NCBI RefSeq assembly: GCF_014596515.1
Contig: NZ_MSJQ01000350.1
Coordinates: forward strand, 1 to 44,547
Direction: 5' to 3'
DNA length: 44,547 nucleotides
Source: Streptomyces sp. CBMA156
GTDB taxonomy: Bacteria > Actinomycetota > Actinomycetes > Streptomycetales > Streptomycetaceae
Positions 25,255 through 33,035 of this stretch are shown piece after piece; position 1 is the first letter of the stretch; each line of letters begins with the position of its first letter. Below the pieces are notes generated by a model. It was not told the DNA's origin. It was given only the letters and a program-made list of their open reading frames with translations, and did no database searches. The translations under genes and the position numbers were made by a program.

Positions 25255-26667
25255 TCAGCCCATCTCCTCCAGCGCCCGGCCCTTGGTCTCCTTGATGCAG
25301 AAGGCCACGAACGGGATGGAGAGCAGCGCGAAGGCCGCGTAGATGACGTACGTCGCCGAGAGGTTCCAGTCGGCGAGGTCGGGGAAGCTGACGGTGATCG
25401 CCCAGTTGGCGATCCACTGCGCCGAGGCGGCGACGGACAGGGCCAGCGCGCGGATCCGGTTGGGGAACATCTCGCCGAGCAGGACCCAGACCACCACGCC
25501 CCAGGAGAAGGCGAAGCAGAGCACGAAGACGTGCGCGGCGATCAGGGCGACGGTGGCGTGGGTGTTGTCCAGGGTGGCGGTGTCGCCGGTGCCGTGCCGG
25601 TAGGAGAACGCCCAGGCGGCGGTGGACAGCGCGGCGGCCATGCCGACCGAGCCGGCCAGGGCGAGCGGCCTGCGGCCGATCCGGTCCACCAGGACCATCG
25701 CGATCACCGTGCCGATCACGTTGATGATCGAGGTGGAGAGGCTGATCAGCAGCGAGTCGGACTCGTTGATGCCGACCGACTGCCACAGGAAGGACGAGTA
25801 GTAGAAGATCACGTTGATGCCGACGAACTGCTGGAACACCGAGGCGCCGATGCCCACCCAGACGATCGGCAGCAGGCCGAAGCGGCCGCCCGTCAGGTCC
25901 TTGAGCCGGGGCTTGTGCGAGGACTCCAGCACCGTGCGGATCTCCGCCACCCTGGCGTCCAGGTCCACACCCTCGCCCTCGACCTCGACCAGCACCTTGC
26001 GGGCCTGCGCCTCGCGGTGGTCGGCGATCAGGAAGCGCGGCGACTCCGGGATGGAGAGCGCCATCAGCCCGTACACCAGGGCCGGGATGGTCTCGACCCC
26101 GAGCATCCACTGCCAGGCCTGGATGCCGCCGAGGTGGCCGGTGGACTCGCCGCCGGCGGCCTGGTTGAGCGCCCAGTTGGCGAGCTGGGAGACGGTGATG
26201 CCGAGCACGATCGCCATCTGCTGGAAGGAGGCGAGCCGGCCGCGGTAGGCGGTCGGGGCGACCTCGGCGATGTAGGTCGGGGCGATCACCGAGGCGATGC
26301 CGATCGCGATGCCGCCGATCACGCGCCAGGTGGCGAGGGTCTGGATGTTCGGCGGGAACATCGAACCGAGGCCGCTGGCCGCGAACAGCACGGCGGCCAG
26401 CAGCATCGTGCGCACCCGGCCGAGGCGGTCGGCGAGCCGGCCCGCGATCACCGCGCCCGCCGCCGAGCCGAGCAGCGCGATCGCCACCACGAAGGCGGTG
26501 GTGCCGTTGCCCACCGCGAAGTGCCGCTGGATGCCCGTCACGGCGCCGTTGATCACCGCGCTGTCGTAGCCGAACAGGAAGCCGCCCATGGCCGCGGCCG
26601 CCGAGATGAACACCACGTGGCCGAGGTGGACCTCTCCGGCCGCCCGTTGGCTGTTGACTGAGGACAC
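25255..26667 (-). CDS. Sugar porter family MFS transporter (GlcP/XylE-like)
   Basis: 470 residues with 12 helices. Sugar-porter signatures are GGFLFGYDSAVINGAV (helix 1), GRLADRLGRVRTM (motif A), RVIGGIAIGIASVIAPTYIAEVAP (helix 4), PESPRFL (after helix 6), QQFVGINVIFYYSS (helix 7), DRIGRRPL, and the PETKG-like end KETKGRALEE. It should take up a hexose or pentose by proton symport; in streptomycetes GlcP is the glucose permease, but specificity cannot be read here. GTG start with GGGAG upstream. Confidence 0.92.
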   Translation of the reverse strand: MSSVNSQRAAGEVHLGHVVFISAAAAMGGFLFGYDSAVINGAVTGIQRHFAVGNGTTAFVVAIALLGSAAGAVIAGRLADRLGRVRTMLLAAVLFAASGLGSMFPPNIQTLATWRVIGGIAIGIASVIAPTYIAEVAPTAYRGRLASFQQMAIVLGITVSQLANWALNQAAGGESTGHLGGIQAWQWMLGVETIPALVYGLMALSIPESPRFLIADHREAQARKVLVEVEGEGVDLDARVAEIRTVLESSHKPRLKDLTGGRFGLLPIVWVGIGASVFQQFVGINVIFYYSSFLWQSVGINESDSLLISLSTSIINVIGTVIAMVLVDRIGRRPLALAGSVGMAAALSTAAWAFSYRHGTGDTATLDNTHATVALIAAHVFVLCFAFSWGVVVWVLLGEMFPNRIRALALSVAASAQWIANWAITVSFPDLADWNLSATYVIYAAFALLSIPFVAFCIKETKGRALEEMG

Positions 26668-26786
26668 GCGCGCTCCCGAGGGGGTGGACGGGCCCGCTCC
26701 GACGCCGAGTGGGCAGGGCTCGTCTCACATTCGAGCAGCGCGGCGGCCGACCTGCCCGAGTTGGCGACCGATCGGGTGACCCCGGG

Positions 26787-27536
26787 TCAGTCGGCGGCGC
26801 GCGGGTGGTCGGTGCGCCGGTCCGCACCGCGTGGGTGGTCGGTGCGCGGGGTGGTGTCGGAGGGGATGGTGGCGCCCTCCGGGGCGGTACCGGGCCCCGC
26901 CGTGCGCCGCCGGTGACGGCGGAGCAGCTGGGCGCGGGCGGCGGCGTACTGGTCGCGGCCGCGCCCTCGGCCGTCGGCGCGCTCGGCGAGCCGGTCCGCG
27001 ATCGCGTACTGCGCCTCGGCGGGCTTCTTGTCGTCGTACTTGAACTTGGCCCGCACCTCGTTCACGCTCAGCCGGAGCCCGCGCAGCCCGGGCAGCTGCC
27101 TGGCCAGCTCGCCCTCGCCGGGCACCACCCGGACCTCAGGCGTCTCGGGCTGGAAGTGCGCCAGCTGGCGGTTGAGGATCTCCGCCTTGCCGGTGGCGGA
27201 CTCCACCACCTCGGCGGTGCAGTGGAAGTGGACCGAGGCGTAGTAGCTGGTGGGGGTGCCCGGTGCGCCGCGCCAGTGGCCGGGGGCGAAGGCGTAGCCG
27301 TCGGTGACCGCGAGGGTGACCTGCGGGTCGGCCCGGACGGCGGCCAGCAGCGGGTTGGGCGCGGCCAGGTGGAGCAGGATCTCGCCGCGTTCGGCGTCCA
27401 GCAGGAAGTGCGTCGGGACCAGCACCGGGCCCTCGCCGGCGCCGCCGTTGGCCGCGAGCAGGCCGAAGTCGCGGCCCTCGGCCAGCCAGGCGCGCCACTC
27501 GTTCTCGTCGCCGCGGTCCCAGGATCTGATCAGCAT
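26787..27536 (-). CDS. PaiB-like FMN-binding split-barrel protein
   Basis: 249 residues. The split-barrel flavin-binding fold of the PaiB/FMN-binding negative regulator family is indicated by VPTHFLLDAERGEILLHLAAPNPLL, YYASVHFHCTAEVV and LRLSVNEVRAKFKYDDKKP. PaiB is annotated as a transcriptional regulator of sporulation and protease genes in Bacillus, but its biochemical role is uncertain. The C tail (about 40 residues) is Arg/His/Asp-rich and partly repeated (TDHPRGADR, TDHPRAAD). The ATG at 27536 with GGGAGG is 14 bp after the stop of the 27551-28222 gene, so the two form an operon. Confidence 0.78.
   Translation of the reverse strand: MLIRSWDRGDENEWRAWLAEGRDFGLLAANGGAGEGPVLVPTHFLLDAERGEILLHLAAPNPLLAAVRADPQVTLAVTDGYAFAPGHWRGAPGTPTSYYASVHFHCTAEVVESATGKAEILNRQLAHFQPETPEVRVVPGEGELARQLPGLRGLRLSVNEVRAKFKYDDKKPAEAQYAIADRLAERADGRGRGRDQYAAARAQLLRRHRRRTAGPGTAPEGATIPSDTTPRTDHPRGADRRTDHPRAAD
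26803..26847. repeat. 15-bp direct repeat in the PaiB-like gene tail
   Basis: GGGTGGTCGGTGCGC occurs at 26803-26817 and 26833-26847, a 30-bp period. It encodes the two Thr-Asp-His-Pro-Arg segments at the C terminus. Confidence 0.8.
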
Positions 27537-27550
27537 GGGCGGACCTCCCG

Positions 27551-28222
27551 TCAGCGGGGGTAGCCGCGCAGGTGCGCGGGCAGCGGGACGGTGGTTCCGG
27601 GGTGCGGCTCGGGGGTGCCGTGCACGGTGGTGACCGGGATCAGGCCGGACCAGTGCGGCAGGCCGGCGTCCTCCGGGTCGTCGTCGGCGCCGTCGGCGCG
27701 GGTCTTGGCCGAGACCTCGTCCAGCTCCAGCCGGATGACGGCGGTGGCGGCGAGCTCCTTGGCGTCGGCGGGGCGGACCTCGGCGGACCGGCCGGGCACC
27801 GCGTGGTCGACCAGGGCGGCCAGCGCGACGTCCCGCTCCTCGGCGTCGGTGACCTGGTGCGCGGTGCCGTGGGCGACCACCGAGCGGAAGTTCACCGAGT
27901 GGTTGAACGCGGACTTGGTCAGCACCAGGGCGTCGACCAGGGTGACCGTGACGCAGACCGGCATGCCCTGCTCGCCGGAGGCGTTGCGCAGCGGGCGGCT
28001 GCCGGTGGAGCCGTGGAGGTAGAGCCGGCTGCCGACCCGGGCGAAGATCGTCGGCAGGACGACGGGGGCGCCGTCGACGACGAAGCCGAGGTGGCAGACG
28101 TACGTGCTGTCGAGGATGGCGTGGATCGCCTCCTGCTCCCAGGTGGCCCGGTCCCGGTAGCGGGTGGGTGTGGTTCCGGGGGTGCGGGAGTAGCTGGGCG
28201 AACCTTCCGGGTTGGCTGACAT
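27551..28222 (-). CDS. Pyridoxamine 5'-phosphate oxidase family (NimA-like) flavoprotein
   Basis: 223 residues. The split barrel is seen in REDxx-like EQEAIHAILDSTYVCHLGFVVDGAPVVLPTIFARVGSRLYLHGSTGSR, followed by VCVTVTLVDALVLTKSAFNHSVNFRSVVAHGTA, typical of nitroimidazole-resistance NimA and similar FMN or heme-binding proteins. The substrate is not known. GAGG lies six to nine bases before the ATG at 28222. It is the first gene of a two-gene operon with the PaiB-like gene, and divergent from a MocR regulator. The promoter of that regulator overlaps this start codon. Confidence 0.85.
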   Translation of the reverse strand: MSANPEGSPSYSRTPGTTPTRYRDRATWEQEAIHAILDSTYVCHLGFVVDGAPVVLPTIFARVGSRLYLHGSTGSRPLRNASGEQGMPVCVTVTLVDALVLTKSAFNHSVNFRSVVAHGTAHQVTDAEERDVALAALVDHAVPGRSAEVRPADAKELAATAVIRLELDEVSAKTRADGADDDPEDAGLPHWSGLIPVTTVHGTPEPHPGTTVPLPAHLRGYPR

Positions 28223-28249
28223 GACATCCTCTATGTACTAGTGCATAAT
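28221..28249 (+). promoter_or_regulatory. Promoter of the mocR gene with overlapping palindrome
   Basis: ATGACA (28221-28226), 17 bp and CATAAT (28244-28249) form a good promoter; seven bases then lead to the GTG at 28257, so the message is probably leaderless. TATGTACTAGTGCATA (28232-28247) is a 16-bp palindrome with one mismatched pair, overlapping the -10. It is a likely MocR autoregulatory site, shared with the divergent flavoprotein operon. Confidence 0.72.
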
Positions 28250-28256
28250 TTACTTT

Positions 28257-29594
28257 GTGCTAGGAGACTATCCGCTGAAAGGGCGACGCGCCACTGAGAT
28301 CGCGGCCCACATCGAGCAGGGCGTGAGCAGCGGACTGCTCGCCCCGGGAATCGCGCTGCCCCCGCTGCGCGACCTCGCCGCCGAACTCGGCGTCAACCCC
28401 AACACCGTCGCCGCCGCCTACCGGCTGCTGCGCGACCGCGGTGTGATCGAGACCGCGGGCCGCAAGGGCAGCCGCATCCTGCCCAGACCCGCCCTCGCCC
28501 CGCGCGACCGGATCCGCGTCCCCGTCCCGCCGCACGCCCGCGACCTCTCCACCGGCAACCCCGACCCGGCCCTGCTACCCGACCTCACCCGGGCCATCGC
28601 GGCCGCCGCCGAGGCCGCGCACGCCGATCCGGTGCTCTACGGGCACGAGGCCGTCGACCCGCAGCTGCTCGCGATGGCCCGCGCCTCCTTCGAGGCAGAC
28701 GGCCTGCCCGGCGGACCGGTCGTCGTCGCCTCAGGCTCGCTGGACACCGTCGAGCGGATCCTCGACGCCAGGCTGCGCCCCGGCGACGCGGTGGCCGTCG
28801 AGGACCCGGGCTGGGGCAGCCTGCTCGACCTGCTGCCCGCGATGGGGCTGCGGCACGCGCCCTTCCGGCTGGACGACGAGGGCCCGCTGCCGGACTCGCT
28901 GGCCGCGGCGCTGGCCGAGGGCGCCCGGGCCGTGGTGGTCACCAGCCGGGCGCAGAACCCGACCGGCGCGGCGCTCACCGCGCGACGGGCCGAGGCGCTG
29001 AAGGCCGTACTGGCCGAGCACCCCGGAGTGCTGCTGATCGAGGACGACCACGGGCACGGCATGGTCGACCAGCCGTACCACCCGCTGGCCGGCGCCGGCA
29101 CCCGGCACTGGGCGGTGGTGCGCTCGGCGGCCAAGGCGTACGGGCCCGACCTGCGGGTCTCGATCGCGGTCGGCGACGAGGAGACGATCGGGCGGGTGGC
29201 CGGCCGGCTGCGGCTGGGCGTCGGCTGGGTCAGCCATCTGTTGCAGCGCACCGTCGCGGAGCTGTGGCGCAGCGACGCCGCCCCGGCCGCCCTGGTGGCC
29301 GGGGCGTACCGGGCCAGGCGGGACGCGCTGCTCGGCGAGCTGGCGGCCCGCGGGATCGCGGCGCACGGGGAGAGCGGGCTGAACGTCTGGGTGCCGGTGC
29401 CGGACGAGACCTCGGTGCTGGCGGCGCTGGTGCAGCGCGGCTGGGTCGCGGCGCCCGGCGCGCGGTACCGGATCCAGTCGCCGCCCGGGCTGCGCTTCAC
29501 CACAGCGCGGCTGGAGCCCGCGCAGGCGCGGGAGCTGGCGGAGGACCTGGCGACGGTGCTGGGGGCGGGCCGGGGCGGCTCGCGGCTGGTGTGA
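28257..29594 (+). CDS. MocR-type regulator: GntR helix-turn-helix fused to PLP aminotransferase domain
   Basis: 445 residues. The N-terminal winged helix (about 5-75: ATEIAAHIEQGVSSGLLAPGI, PPLRDLAAELGVNPNTVAAAYRLLRDRGVIETAGRKGS) is GntR-like. The fold-type I aminotransferase region follows, with the PLP lysine Lys293 in SAAKAYGPDLRVS and the Asp-containing LLIEDDHGHG. MocR proteins sense PLP or aminated ligands and often control B6 or amine genes. Here it is divergent from a flavin split-barrel operon, an association suggesting that pathway as a target (inference). The GTG has no ribosome site; see the promoter entry. Confidence 0.9.
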   Translation: MLGDYPLKGRRATEIAAHIEQGVSSGLLAPGIALPPLRDLAAELGVNPNTVAAAYRLLRDRGVIETAGRKGSRILPRPALAPRDRIRVPVPPHARDLSTGNPDPALLPDLTRAIAAAAEAAHADPVLYGHEAVDPQLLAMARASFEADGLPGGPVVVASGSLDTVERILDARLRPGDAVAVEDPGWGSLLDLLPAMGLRHAPFRLDDEGPLPDSLAAALAEGARAVVVTSRAQNPTGAALTARRAEALKAVLAEHPGVLLIEDDHGHGMVDQPYHPLAGAGTRHWAVVRSAAKAYGPDLRVSIAVGDEETIGRVAGRLRLGVGWVSHLLQRTVAELWRSDAAPAALVAGAYRARRDALLGELAARGIAAHGESGLNVWVPVPDETSVLAALVQRGWVAAPGARYRIQSPPGLRFTTARLEPAQARELAEDLATVLGAGRGGSRLV

Positions 29595-29639
29595 GCGCCG
29601 GGCGGCTGCGGTTCAGGGGATGGCGGGTGTGACCGACGG

Positions 29640-29668
29640 CCGGGCCGGGCACGTCCTGCCCGGCCCGG
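29640..29668. terminator. Terminator between mocR and the convergent dehydrogenase gene
   Basis: A perfect 12-bp stem (29640-29651 with 29657-29668) with a 5-nt loop. It lies 46 bases after the mocR stop and may act on both converging transcripts. Confidence 0.7.
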
Positions 29669-29729
29669 CCCCGATTCGGCCTCGGCCGCCGGGGCGCCGA
29701 CGTGGTCGGGCGCGTCCCGGGCCGGAGGG

Positions 29730-31088
29730 TCAGCCCTTGGCGAGCAGGGACTGCGCGTGGGCGCGGACCTGATCCTTCGTCAGATAGGCGTCGGTGTACT
29801 CGAAGTCGCGCAGCCGGGCGGGCTGACGGGCGAGGAAGCCGGTGCGCACGAAGTCGTCGCCGGCGGTCGCGTTGAGCACCCAGTTGGCGCCCACCCGGAA
29901 CTTGGCCACGTTGGTGCGCATCGCCATCAGGTGGTAGCCGCGCGCCACCAGCTGGGCCGGCACCCCGCGCAGCTCCACGCCGAGCGGCTTGGAGACCGCG
30001 TCCTTGCCGCCGAGGTCGACCACCAGGCCCAAGTCCTTGTGGTAGTACGGCTCCAGCGGCTGGTTGCGGAGCGAGGCGATCACGTTGTCGGCGGTCGCGC
30101 GGCCCTGCCGGGCGGAGTGCTGGGCGGTCGGCGGGCAGACCGCGCCGTCCCCCTTGGCGAGGTCGGGGACGGCGGCGGCGTCGCCGAGCGCGAACACGCC
30201 CTCGAACTGCGGCACCCGCATCTCCGCCGTCACGGCGAGCCGGCCGCGGACCGTCTCGGCGTCCAGGGTGCCGATCAGCGGGCTCGCGGCCACGCCGGCG
30301 GTCCAGATCAGCGTGCGGCAGGGGAGCACCCGGCCGTCGGTGAACTTGACCGTCTCGGCGCCGACTTCGGCCACCGAGACGCCCAGTGACACCTCGATGC
30401 CGCGGTCACGCAGCACCTCCAGGGCGGCTTCGCCGAGCGGGTCGCCGAGCTCCGGCATCAGCTTCGGGGCGATGTCGATCAGGTGCCACTTGATCTGCCG
30501 GGCGTCCAGGCGCGGGTAGCGCAGCGTGGCGGCGGTGGTCAGCCGCTGGAGGCAGGCGGCCGTCTCGGTGCCCGCGTAGCCGCCGCCGACCACCACGAAC
30601 TGGAGCCGGGACTCGCGCTCCTTCTGGTCCAGGGTGGCGGAGGCGAGGTCGAGTTGGGCGATCACGTGGTCGCGCACGTAGGCCGCCTCGGCAAGCGTCT
30701 TCATGCCGCGCGCGTAGTCGGTGAGGCCGGGGATGTCGAAGGTGCGGGTGACACTGCCGGGGGCGAGCACCAGGATGTCGTACTTCTGCGCGACCACCTC
30801 GTCGGTGATCTTGCGGACGACGCACACCTTGGAGGCCGGGTCCACGCCGATGGCACCGCCGGGGACGATGTGGGTGCGGCGCAGCGAGCGGCGCAGGGAG
30901 ATGGCCACGGACTGCGGAGTGAGGACGCCGGCCGCGACGTGGGGGAGGAGGGGGAGATAGAGCTGGTAGCTGAACGGCGTGACCAGCGAGATCTCGGCCT
31001 CCGACGGTGACAGCTTGCGTTCGAGGCGGCGGGCGCACTCCAGGCCGGCGAAGCCACCGCCCACGATCAGGATCCGAGGTCGTTCCAT
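29730..31088 (-). CDS. NDH-2-like FAD/NAD(P)-dependent oxidoreductase
   Basis: 452 residues, two-dinucleotide-binding-domain flavoprotein. The FAD fold is at the N end (ILIVGGGFAGLECARRL), the NADH fold is central (LQFVVVGGGYAGTETAACLQ), and the FAD closing motif is GVFALGDAAAVPD. The C domain contains a hydrophobic, basic segment consistent with membrane attachment. Type II NADH dehydrogenases pass electrons from NADH to menaquinone without pumping protons. It could also be a related ferredoxin or sulfide reductase, but the AQ-HSARQGRATADNV segment is typical of NDH-2. ATG start with AAAGGGA eight bases upstream. Confidence 0.87.
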   Translation of the reverse strand: MERPRILIVGGGFAGLECARRLERKLSPSEAEISLVTPFSYQLYLPLLPHVAAGVLTPQSVAISLRRSLRRTHIVPGGAIGVDPASKVCVVRKITDEVVAQKYDILVLAPGSVTRTFDIPGLTDYARGMKTLAEAAYVRDHVIAQLDLASATLDQKERESRLQFVVVGGGYAGTETAACLQRLTTAATLRYPRLDARQIKWHLIDIAPKLMPELGDPLGEAALEVLRDRGIEVSLGVSVAEVGAETVKFTDGRVLPCRTLIWTAGVAASPLIGTLDAETVRGRLAVTAEMRVPQFEGVFALGDAAAVPDLAKGDGAVCPPTAQHSARQGRATADNVIASLRNQPLEPYYHKDLGLVVDLGGKDAVSKPLGVELRGVPAQLVARGYHLMAMRTNVAKFRVGANWVLNATAGDDFVRTGFLARQPARLRDFEYTDAYLTKDQVRAHAQSLLAKG

Positions 31089-31274
31089 CGTTCATCCCTT
31101 TGCCGTGAAGGTCCCCATTACTGCCCGCCACACTCGCACGGAGCAGCGGGGGCTGCCACCGGGGCGGGGCGCAGGAGGGAGCCGGGGAGCGCGGGTCGTG
31201 GGCGGGGCGGCGGGGAGAGGGGAGCGGCCTCCCCCGTACGGGGTGGTGGTGGGGGGAAGCGGCGGCGGCACCGA

Positions 31275-31287
31275 TAGGCTGTCGGCC
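31275..31287 (+). promoter_or_regulatory. Leaderless -10 element before the HipA-like gene
   Basis: TAGGCT (31275-31280) is followed by exactly seven bases and the GTG at 31288. No ribosome site is present. A -35 element is not clear. Confidence 0.5.
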
Positions 31288-32043
31288 GTGCTACCCCAGG
31301 TGACGGCGATCCGGTACGTGACGCCACTGCGAGAAGGCGGCTCGATGCCGGGCCTGGTCGAGGCCGACGACCGGCGGCTGTACACGCTGAAATGGGTCGG
31401 TGCCGCGCAGGGGCGCAAGGCGCTGGTCGCGGAGGTGCTGGCCGGGGAACTCGGCCGGCGGCTCGGGCTGCCGGTGCCGGAGCTGGTGACGGTCGACCTG
31501 GACCCGGTGCTCGCGCGCAGCGAGCCGGACCACCAGATCCAGGACCAGATGCGGGCCAGCGGCGGGACCAACCTCGGGATGGCCTTCGTCAGCGGCGCGC
31601 TCAACTTCGACCCGCTCTGCTTCGAGGTGGACCCGGAACTCGCCGGGCAGGTGCTCTGGTTCGACGCGCTGATCGGCAACGTCGACCGTTCCTGGCGCAA
31701 CCCGAACCTGCTGGTGGCGACCGGCGGGCTGCGGCTGATCGACCACGGCGCGAGCCTGATCTTCCACCACAACTGGCCGGGCGCCGCCGCCTGGATCCGC
31801 CGCCCGTACGACGCCTCCGACCACGCGCTGCTGCGGGCCAGGCCGGACGTGGCGGCGGCCGACAAGGCGCTCGCGCCGGTCGCGGAGGCGGCGATCGAGG
31901 CCGCGGTGGCACGGATCCCCGAGGTGTGGCTGACGGACGAGTTCGGCTTCGACTCGCCCGACGAGGTGCGCGCCGCGTACCGCACCCAGCTGACCGAGCG
32001 ACTGGCCGGTCCGCGCGACTGGCTGCCGGAGGTGCCCGCATGA
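31288..32043 (+). CDS. HipA-family kinase-like protein
   Basis: 251 residues, much shorter than classical HipA (about 440). Kinase-like elements are the lysine in YTLKWVG (Lys35), WFDALIGNVDRSWRNPN (catalytic loop with Asp133 and Asn), and LRLIDHGASLIF (metal-binding Asp152). The order and spacing match the single-domain HipA-like family that is usually paired with DUF3037. HipA in E. coli phosphorylates glutamyl-tRNA synthetase as a toxin; no HipB-like antitoxin (HTH) is nearby here, so this is probably not a classical toxin-antitoxin pair. The GTG at 31288 gives a leaderless message. It overlaps the next gene by 4 bp. Confidence 0.82.
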   Translation: MLPQVTAIRYVTPLREGGSMPGLVEADDRRLYTLKWVGAAQGRKALVAEVLAGELGRRLGLPVPELVTVDLDPVLARSEPDHQIQDQMRASGGTNLGMAFVSGALNFDPLCFEVDPELAGQVLWFDALIGNVDRSWRNPNLLVATGGLRLIDHGASLIFHHNWPGAAAWIRRPYDASDHALLRARPDVAAADKALAPVAEAAIEAAVARIPEVWLTDEFGFDSPDEVRAAYRTQLTERLAGPRDWLPEVPA

Positions 32044-32456
32044 CCGAGTCCTCGCCGTCCGCGCTGCCGGCCACCGTCGAGCTGCACGACTACGAGTACG
32101 CCGTGATCCGCGCGGTGCCGAGGGTCGAGCGGGGTGAGTGCGTCAACGTCGGGGTGCTGCTGTACTGCCGGCAGAGTTCGCACCTGGCCGCCCGTACCCA
32201 TCTGGACCAGGCCCGGCTGCTGGCGCTGGACCCGGTGGCGGACGTGCAGGGGGTGCGGCGGGCGCTGCACGGGATCGAGGCGGTCTGCCTGGGCGGCCCG
32301 CAGGCCGGTCCGGCGGCGGGGGACAACCCCGGTCAGCGGTTCCGCTGGCTGACCGCGCCGCGCAGCGCGATCGTCCAGCCGGGGCCGGTGCACACCGGGC
32401 TGACCGCGGACCCGGAGGCGGAGCTGCGGCGGCTGTTCGACCAGCTCGTGCTCTGA
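32040..32456 (+). CDS. DUF3037 family protein
   Basis: 138 residues. The family blocks YEYAVIRAVPRVERGECVNVGVLLYC and HGIEAVCLGG are visible, ending RRLFDQLVL. It starts at the ATG at 32040, which overlaps the stop of the HipA-like gene (ATGA), so the pair is translationally coupled. This partnership recurs in many bacteria; the function is unknown. It is likely cytoplasmic and may be a partner or substrate of the kinase (inference). Confidence 0.85.
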   Translation: MTESSPSALPATVELHDYEYAVIRAVPRVERGECVNVGVLLYCRQSSHLAARTHLDQARLLALDPVADVQGVRRALHGIEAVCLGGPQAGPAAGDNPGQRFRWLTAPRSAIVQPGPVHTGLTADPEAELRRLFDQLVL

Positions 32457-32504
32457 CCCGGGACGGGCGGGAGGCGACTCGCGGACGGTTGCCCTGGTCA
32501 AAGC

Positions 32505-32534
32505 TTGAGTTGCTGAAGCACCTGGCCGTACCCT
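32505..32534 (+). promoter_or_regulatory. Promoter of the marR gene
   Basis: TTGAGT (32505-32510), an 18-bp spacer and TACCCT (32529-32534) precede the ATG at 32541 by six bases, suggesting a leaderless transcript. The imperfect palindrome TCAAAGCTTGA (32498-32508) overlaps the -35. Confidence 0.5.
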
Positions 32535-32540
32535 TGCCCC

Positions 32541-32996
32541 ATGGGTTCGACAGCGACGACGACCGTACCGACCAACGCCGAGTTGATGGAGGTGTTGGCC
32601 TCCGTCGGTGCCGCGTACTTCCAGGACTTCGCGGCGGCCGCGGCCAGGCACGGCCTCTCCTCCTCGCAGGCCAAGGCGCTGGGCGCGGTGCAGGAGCCGG
32701 TGCCGATGCGGGCGCTGGCCGGACGGCTCGGCTGCGACGCGTCGAACGTCACCGGGATCGTGGACCGGCTGGAGTCGCTGGGCCTGGCCAACCGGGCGGC
32801 GGCGGCCGGTGACCGCCGGGTGAAGATCGTGGTGATCACGGACGAGGGCCGGGAGATCCTGAACGGCATCCGCGGTGAGATGGCCAGGACCCACCAGGCC
32901 TTCGAGGCGATGACCGACGAGCAGCGGATCGCCCTGCACTCGATCTGCTCCCAGGTGCTGCCGGTGCTGGCCGGCCGTCCCGGCGGCGCGCAGTAG
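32541..32996 (+). CDS. MarR-family transcriptional regulator
   Basis: 151 residues with the winged helix of the MarR family: LSSSQAKALGAVQEPVPMRALAGRLGCDASNVTGIVDRLESLGLANR (recognition helix) and the wing GDRRVKIVVITDEGREIL with the conserved Asp-Arg-Arg. Helical dimerisation segments flank it. The ligand is unknown. The probable target is its own promoter, since the flanking genes are unrelated: DUF3037 upstream on the same strand and helD convergent. Confidence 0.9.
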   Translation: MGSTATTTVPTNAELMEVLASVGAAYFQDFAAAAARHGLSSSQAKALGAVQEPVPMRALAGRLGCDASNVTGIVDRLESLGLANRAAAAGDRRVKIVVITDEGREILNGIRGEMARTHQAFEAMTDEQRIALHSICSQVLPVLAGRPGGAQ

Positions 32997-33035
32997 GACC
33001 CGCGAAGCCCTGCCTCCCGGCCGGAGCGGTTCCGG

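Noticed and set aside
31288..32456. Classical HipBA toxin-antitoxin module
   Set aside because: There is no small HTH antitoxin next to the kinase, the kinase is much shorter than HipA, and the partner is DUF3037.
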